Shown in pieces: positions 58,580 to 64,000 of a DNA stretch of 64,000 nucleotides. The position numbers and the translations under genes are program-made. Source of the DNA: Siphonodentalium dalli (taxonomy: Eukaryota > Mollusca > Scaphopoda > Gadilida > Siphonodentaliidae); assembly GCA_032622095.1 (NCBI GenBank), contig CP136063.1, forward strand, positions 210,780,355-210,844,354. Direction: 5' to 3'. Position 1 is the stretch's first letter. Each line of letters begins with the position of its first letter. The notes under the pieces are model-generated. The model ran no database searches. It was not told the origin of the DNA and saw only the letters and a list, made by a program, of their open reading frames with translations.

Positions 58580-61166
58580 AGTGGGGAACTTCCCAGCTGC
58601 ATTCACTGCCTTGTGATGCCTGGACATTCCATAGGGAATTTATATTAACTCCACTGAAATAAAGCTTTTATTTCATTTGTGGGACATGGGAAAATGATAC
58701 GTCTATCTAACAAACAGAGGATAAATCTATTGTTCCATTAATAGATGGGTATTGTATTCCATCAGAGTAATTATCTAGACCCATTATGATTATAACATGA
58801 TACTACTAGTAGCTGTATTATTGATGCATATATAAAGCCAAAATGAATGGATGTCACAAATTGTTAGAAAGGAGAACCATGCTGGCAATACTGCAGCCAA
58901 TTTTTAAATTGATGTGCCAAACTGCCCATGAGTGATGGGCGGACGATGCGTAGAACAATTCTTGTTGCAAATTACGAGTTTTCAAGAAAATGCAGAATAC
59001 TCAATCGAGAGTCAACACAACTCTATCTCCAGTTATAAACATGTTTGTTCTGATAATTCAGAACACAAATTTAGTTTATCATCATATATGTATCGAATCA
59101 TTGATCATGTATCGTGATTCGTATTGTATCATGACCAAGTGGCTCATTACAACCCTCCCTATGTGTGCCATGATTTCCATCTAAACAGTATTTTACAGTA
59201 ATTGATGAAACTTGGTATGTGGTCTTCAAGATATGTGAAAGTCATGATCAAGTTCGAATTTGGATTCGATCCGACCATTTCTGGCAGACAACCCGACCTG
59301 GACAATCCGACCCAAACGTTCAGGTCGGGTGGTCCCTAGGTCGGGCGGTCCCCGCTCCAATGATATTCGTGAAGGTCACTGAAGGAGTTAAATTTCAAAC
59401 ACTATTATTAGTTTCAGCCTAAATCCCCACCCATCACTATTATTAGGCCATCACTATTATTAGGCACCTGATAGTACTACTAATAGCAGATAGATGATGG
59501 TGTACTGTAACAGTATAGACTGTATACTTCTTCATACACTCTGTACACATGAGTGAAGATGACACCCTTTCTCCACACACAGCTTGTATAGCTATACTTA
59601 GTGTCAACTCAAAAGAAATCCAGTGCCCTATAAACAGCTACAAATTCTCTAAAGTCTCGCCCCAGTGCACCTATTCATTCATAATATTTCCTATCATGTT
59701 TACATGTACACTTGAGCAAATTTTAATTATAGTAGGAATTTAAACCCCTTTTGTAATATTTGTTGACACAGGGGGCTTGGAGTGAAATTGCATAATTATG
59801 TGGCATTTGTACCCCACTGCATATATCTGGCCCATCAATCAGGATGGTTTGATCAAATAAATATATGACACATTTTCTTACGATCTTTTATTTAAAATGT
59901 TCTTTACACTTTTTCTTGTTAAATCTAGTTGACCTCATATATGTACATGTATCACAGTATTCACAACCTGTTTGTGAAGGCTAAGAGTTTAAATATCTAT
60001 TATCTTTGAAGACAGGGTGATCAGTCATTGTAGATCTGAAGAGTGGTAGTGGAATTTTTGAAGGAGATTAAGGTATTTATTTGGATACCAAGAACTACCG
60101 GTGGGGGAAGTTACCTGGGGGGTGGGATATTGTGGTACACCGGTATACACGTACTTACTGGGTTACTGGATAGTCTTCAAATTGTTTATTTTAATTGCTG
60201 ATTTTCAAGTATCGAGGTAGTGCTCATTATCTGGGCAGTCCCTGGCATTCAAAAATGTTGGCTGCAGACTTCCACAGTGTGATATACTAAAGACAATTTT
60301 AATGTCCACAGCAATTTGTTTCAATTTTAAACAAATAATGGCATGTTCTGTAATTTGCCTCAGCTAAAAAATAGCTCAGCTGATAGCCAATGCTAATTAA
60401 TAGGGCTTGGGGGAGGGTGACATGTTCATGGTGTACATAGATATTGGCACACGGAACAAGAACAACTGGTTCTTTTACGGTACCTGACTTGCGTAATTGT
60501 TCTTTGCTCACCTGTCGCAAAAAATTAGATCATCATTCCACTAAAACATGTCCGAGTTAATGTCCATGAGGCCTTTAGAAATCTAGATTTGTAGTTCTGC
60601 ATCATGCAATAAGCATTTTAGATTGTAAATCAGGTACATGTACATGTATATCTCTGGCCAAATCAGACTCTTTCTGATGGTTTTTGTGGTGACAAATAAG
60701 AAGGAAAGACAGGATTTCAAGATCATCTGTGTCTTGTCAACTCTTAACCTCAAAAGTCACTGATCCTCGTGAGTCATGGACAGAGTCCATGCTGGCCCGA
60801 GATATTTGTTTGCCAATTGTTTTGCCAAGAGAAACTAATTTTTGCCCGATTTGTTTGCTATTTGCCAAATGTTATTGGTTTCTGCAATATTGAGTATTGT
60901 TTATCAGCAATCACTGTTTAACAGCTACTGTTATCTTTGTGGACTTGCCATCTGGAAGCAGTCAATTATTGATAAGTATTGCCTGGTGTTTATATCACAA
61001 AACATTAAATCAATCACCAAACAATAACATTGTATAAAGGCAGCTGCTGGCAGGTATGAACTTATGAAGAGAGGTATACTGCCCCTAGCCTGGAAATAGT
61101 GTGTCTGACATTTGCAAAATGAGGTCCCCAGAGGTTATTAGTGATGCTTCCCCACACAGCTGGCTA

Positions 61167-61774
61167 CAGTTATGCCCTAAGTAATCGACTCCTTAACCCT
61201 TTACCCAACAAAACGGCCAAAACCGGCCAAATAAAGCTTCAACAGCCTAAAATATCTTAGGTCTGTCTCAATAGAACCATACAAATATGGATATCATTGG
61301 AACCGGCTCCTTGACCACATTGTGATAGTTACAGTTATGCCCTGTGCCAATGCATTCTCTTATATATGCGAGTCGACCATAGGTCGCCTCGCATATATAA
61401 GAGAATGCATTGGCCTAAAAAATTCTTTTTTTAACACTTTTTACCATTTTTTCTTACATTCTTTAACAATTTTATAATTTTTAATGTGTTAAGCCAATGC
61501 ATTCTCTTATATATGCGAGGCGACCTATGGTCGACTCGCATATATAAGAGAATGCATTGGCACAGGGCCCTTCTGTTGGGTAAAGGGTTAACCACAGCAG
61601 AATTATGGGTAATTTTTCAGGATTTAGTCGGAAATATGGCTTTTTGCCATTCATCAGAAAGCTCTCACTGAGAACTTTCCGATGGATGGCAACAAGCCAT
61701 ATTTCCGACTAAATCCTGAAAAATTACCCATAATTCTACTGTGGTTAAGGAGTCGATTACTTAGGGCATTAATG
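61167..61774. mobile_element. Family C TA-flanked MITE nested in family A, split by family B
   Basis: CAGTTATGCCCTAAGTAATC to GGGCATTAATG, with TA on both sides (61165-61166 and 61775-61776). Family B sits at the TTAA of the left arm. Removal of B restores the CTCCTTAACCACAGCAG sequence seen in other copies. Confidence 0.8.
61197..61587. mobile_element. Family B TTAA-flanked MITE, copy 5, innermost of the nest
   Basis: CCCTTTACCCAACA to TGTTGGGTAAAGGG with TTAA at 61193-61196 and 61588-61591. The element is 391 bp, like copy 1, with both 67-nt palindromes. Confidence 0.88.
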
Positions 61775-62264
61775 TAGTTTCATCAAATTCATCCTCTGAG
61801 GACCCCATTCTGCTTAGGCCTCATCTTCTGGGAAGTATCTATAGTCTCAAATTAACTTTGTTGTAGTTACTATTTACCTTTGTTTAGTTTCTATATCCCC
61901 TAATTTGTAGAATATATTGCATAATCGAGATGTCGACTAATGGGTGAGCATCACCAACTTCAACGGGGAATCTTCAATCTGATCCTAAGTCTCCCATAGC
62001 GGTTGAGGCCTAAGCATAATGATGTTCTGAGAGGGTGCATTTGGTGATGCTAGTCCGCTGTGTGGGATAGCGTCATTAAATTCATCCTCTGGGGACCTCA
62101 TTCTGCAAATGTCAGACACACTATATCTAGGCAAATATACATGTATCACTTCTTTACAACTGATTGCATTCTCTACCCTGTAGCTCTCTCTCTCTCTCTT
62201 TCTGCTGTCACTGTTTAGGAATTCAACATTGCAAAATCGCTCATTTTATATTCTCACATTTCAG

Positions 62265-62307
62265 CATTGGCTGGATCCTCTGAAGAACATACACAAACAG
62301 ATCAAAG
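62265..62307 (+). CDS. FERM-domain protein (FRMD3/FRMD5-like), coding exon 3
   Basis: A 43-nt exon after CTCACATTTCAG and before donor GTAATT: 14 codons plus one base, phase 1. The peptide HWLDPLKNIHKQIK follows DKQR of exon 2, matching the HWLE...KSVVKQ region of FRMD3/FRMD5 and HWLD...KSIKKQ of EPB41L5. It ends close to the F1/F2 boundary. The remaining FERM subdomains must lie beyond 64000. This exon is very short and lies 131 bp after one fold-back cluster and 20 bp before another. Confidence 0.85.
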
Positions 62308-62327
62308 GTAATTTATTTATATGATTA

Positions 62328-62550
62328 CTATTATGTCCTAAATAATCGACTCCTTAACCACAGCAGAATTATGGGTAATTTTTCAGGATTTAGTCTGATT
62401 TAGTCGGAAATATGGCTTGTTGCCATTCATCGGAAAGCTCTCACTGAGAGCTTTCCAATGAATGGCAACAAGCCATATTTCTAACTAAATCCTGAAAAAT
62501 TACCCATAATTCTGCTGTGGTTAAGGAGTCGATTATTTAGGGTATTACTG
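62328..62550. mobile_element. Family C fold-back MITE, copy 8, 20 bp after exon 3
   Basis: CTATTATGTCCTAAATAATC on the left and GGGTATTACTG on the right, with TA at 62326-62327. It has a small internal duplication (GGATTTAGTC then TGATTTAGTCGG). The arms are otherwise near-perfect inverse complements. Confidence 0.75.
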
Positions 62551-62739
62551 TTATGTGAGTCTCCCAGAGAGCCTCGCATAAGAGAATATACATTGGCCTA
62601 ACAATATTTACCTTGACCTTGTAAGCCAGTGCATTCTCTTATATATGCGAGGCTCCCTATGGGAGACTCACATATATAAGAGAATGCACTGGCACAGGAT
62701 CTTTAATGCGGCTGCAATGCTGTTCCCATCATGAAAGGG
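62551..62739 (-). mobile_element. Family E MITE, reverse orientation, truncated
   Basis: Ends CATCATGAAAGGG at 62739 (inverse of CCCTTTCATGATG), followed by TTAT. It contains one intact hairpin (CCAGTGCATTCTCTTATATA, 62627 on) and a partial one that abuts family C copy 8. Confidence 0.65.
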
Positions 62740-63333
62740 TTATATAGCTCCAGCACTATTTTCACATGACTTCAGCTGATGACTTGAGACTTACATGTAT
62801 GTGTTGTGAGTGCAGGGAGGGAGCACGGTGACCCAGGGGTGAATACCAGCACCATACATGTATGTTCTTTTCCTCACATCCAGTTGTAACATGCAATCTG
62901 ATTGGCTACACAGCACTCAAATCACCATATTATTTTTGTCACTTTGGGGGTGGGGGCTTGCAAGAAACATCAGGCAACCAAATGATGTTCATCAAACATG
63001 ATAGGTGATAGGTTATTGAATTTTTCTGATATAAATGCTAATATGAAAATCCTATTAAAACCATGCAGACCAAACTTGAATTTGAAAGCAGCCTGTACCC
63101 ATGGACCAGCCTGGAGGTTTCCAATAGGGAGAAGTCACTTCTCACTGTTAATTTATTAGGGAGAGGTGGACTGTTATCAGGAAGATGTACATGTAACAGT
63201 GGTTGAAAGTTGAAATTCAATTTACAGTTAAATAGGTATCATGTTGAGTAAGAACACCATTGCACTCATTAAATATACTAGAATTATGATGTTGGGACAT
63301 ATGGATACTGGTTTATGAGAGAGAAGGCACTTA

Positions 63334-63546
63334 TAGTAATGCTCTAAGTAATCCACTCCTTAACCACAGAAGAATTATGGGTAATATTTCAGGATTTAGT
63401 CGGAAATATGGCTTGTTGCCATTCATCGGAAAGCTCTCGCCGAGAGTTTTCCGATGAATGGCAACAAGCCATATTTCCGACTAAATCCTGAAAAGTTACC
63501 CATAATTCTGCAGTGGTTATGGAGTCGATTACTTAGGGCATTACTG
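63334..63546. mobile_element. Family C TA-flanked fold-back MITE, copy 9
   Basis: TAGTAATGCTCTAAGTAATC to GGGCATTACTG with TA at 63332-63333 and 63547-63548. A nearly perfect palindrome of 213 bp centred near TCTCGCCGAGAG (63436). Confidence 0.85.
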
Positions 63547-64000
63547 TATGTCGCCCAAATCGCTCTCTAGGCTGGTCCCTGCCCATACTGGTTGGCTATT
63601 TACTGTGGAGACAAAATCGTTAGGTACATGTATTTCTGTAAACATCGTGGGGACAAGGCGATTTGATACCTGTCTGTTTTTGAATGGCAAGGTAGAGAAA
63701 TGCAATCAAGATGATTAATACATGTGCCAGGAAAGAGAAAAAAAGTTACTTTCAGATGAAAGAGGAGTTCATGACCTTATGTAATTCCCAATGCACTATT
63801 TCTCTCAAGTTATAAGAAAAGCCATCAATCTAATACCCAGAGAAATGCAGTAACATGAGAGATTGGCCCATTTTCTGATGTGTTTATGAGGCTTTTGCGT
63901 GAGCTTGCACAATTATGCATTATATCTGCAATGCTCTGGCAGTTCCAATAAGAAGTCTGCTCTTTCATTGACGTAAAACTGTTTACCTTGGATCTTTCAA

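Larger units (their letters stand above)
61086..62133. mobile_element. Family A MITE containing nested C and B elements
   Basis: Left terminal GGAAATAGTGTGTCTGACAT (about 61091) and right GTCAGACACACTATATCTAGG (near 62133). The left hairpin is interrupted at its loop by family C (61167-61774); its second arm resumes CATCAAATTCATCCTCTGAG. The right hairpin is at about 62015-62108. Confidence 0.65.
54342..62264 (+). other. Intron 2 of the FERM gene (7,923 bp)
   Basis: AGG|GTATGT to TTCTCACATTTCAG|CATTGG, phase 0. It holds a SINE, a Helitron dimer, two family A elements and a triple nest. 54342-55369, 57611-58152 and 58580-61085 contain no recognised gene; 59415-59475 is a fragment of family N. 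Confidence 0.85.
62308..64000 (+). other. Start of intron 3
   Basis: Begins GTAATTTATT. It holds family C copies 8 and 9 and a family E element. 62740-63333 and 63549-64000 contain nothing recognisable. No acceptor with a plausible FERM F2 exon was found before the edge. Confidence 0.6.

Overview
The window is a stretch of an animal nuclear genome, most likely a marine invertebrate. It has GT/AG introns, very low coding density, AT-rich sequence and many small non-autonomous transposons. The tRNA-derived SINE ending in (AATC)n and the two kinds of Helitron-like element with internal tandem repeats resemble what I know from mollusc and other lophotrochozoan genomes, but the species cannot be named from this sequence.

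Only one host gene can be supported. It lies on the + strand and encodes a FERM-domain (protein 4.1 superfamily) protein closest in sequence to FRMD3/FRMD5. Exon 1 (12610-12714), exon 2 (54237-54341) and exon 3 (62265-62307) join in frame into about 84 codons covering most of the FERM F1 lobe. The rest of the gene lies beyond the right edge. Intron 1 is 41,522 bp, intron 2 is 7,923 bp and intron 3 runs off the window.

Layout. 1-490: minisatellite. 805-2792: three Helitron-like elements joined head to tail. 4546-8044: a 3.5-kb element with inverted ends of about 75 bp and a 5-bp target duplication. 9.0-12.0 kb: small fold-back elements and a duplicated block with a GTCGTCCC minisatellite. 12.4-12.6 kb: promoter/5'UTR. 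12.7-64 kb: introns filled with at least ten families of fold-back or inverted-repeat elements. These are hAT-like family A (8-bp duplications), TA-flanked families C and L, TTAA-flanked families B, D, E, F and P, and families M, N, O and Q. The introns also hold two copies of a Helentron-like element (G), two relics of one non-LTR retrotransposon, a minus-strand hammerhead ribozyme motif in a probable Penelope-like fragment (about 35.1-36.3 kb), a SINE with perfect 14-bp target duplications (55418-55736), and a second Helitron concatemer on the minus strand (56713-57610).

The most notable results are the two Helitron concatemers with exact CTAG|TCT junctions, the hammerhead motif, a 67-nt palindrome arm shared by several TTAA-flanked families with different ends, and nested insertions that show the target duplications directly. 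The 43-bp exon 3 sits between fold-back elements of the same family. Most short open frames in the window are chance or repeat-derived and are not annotated.
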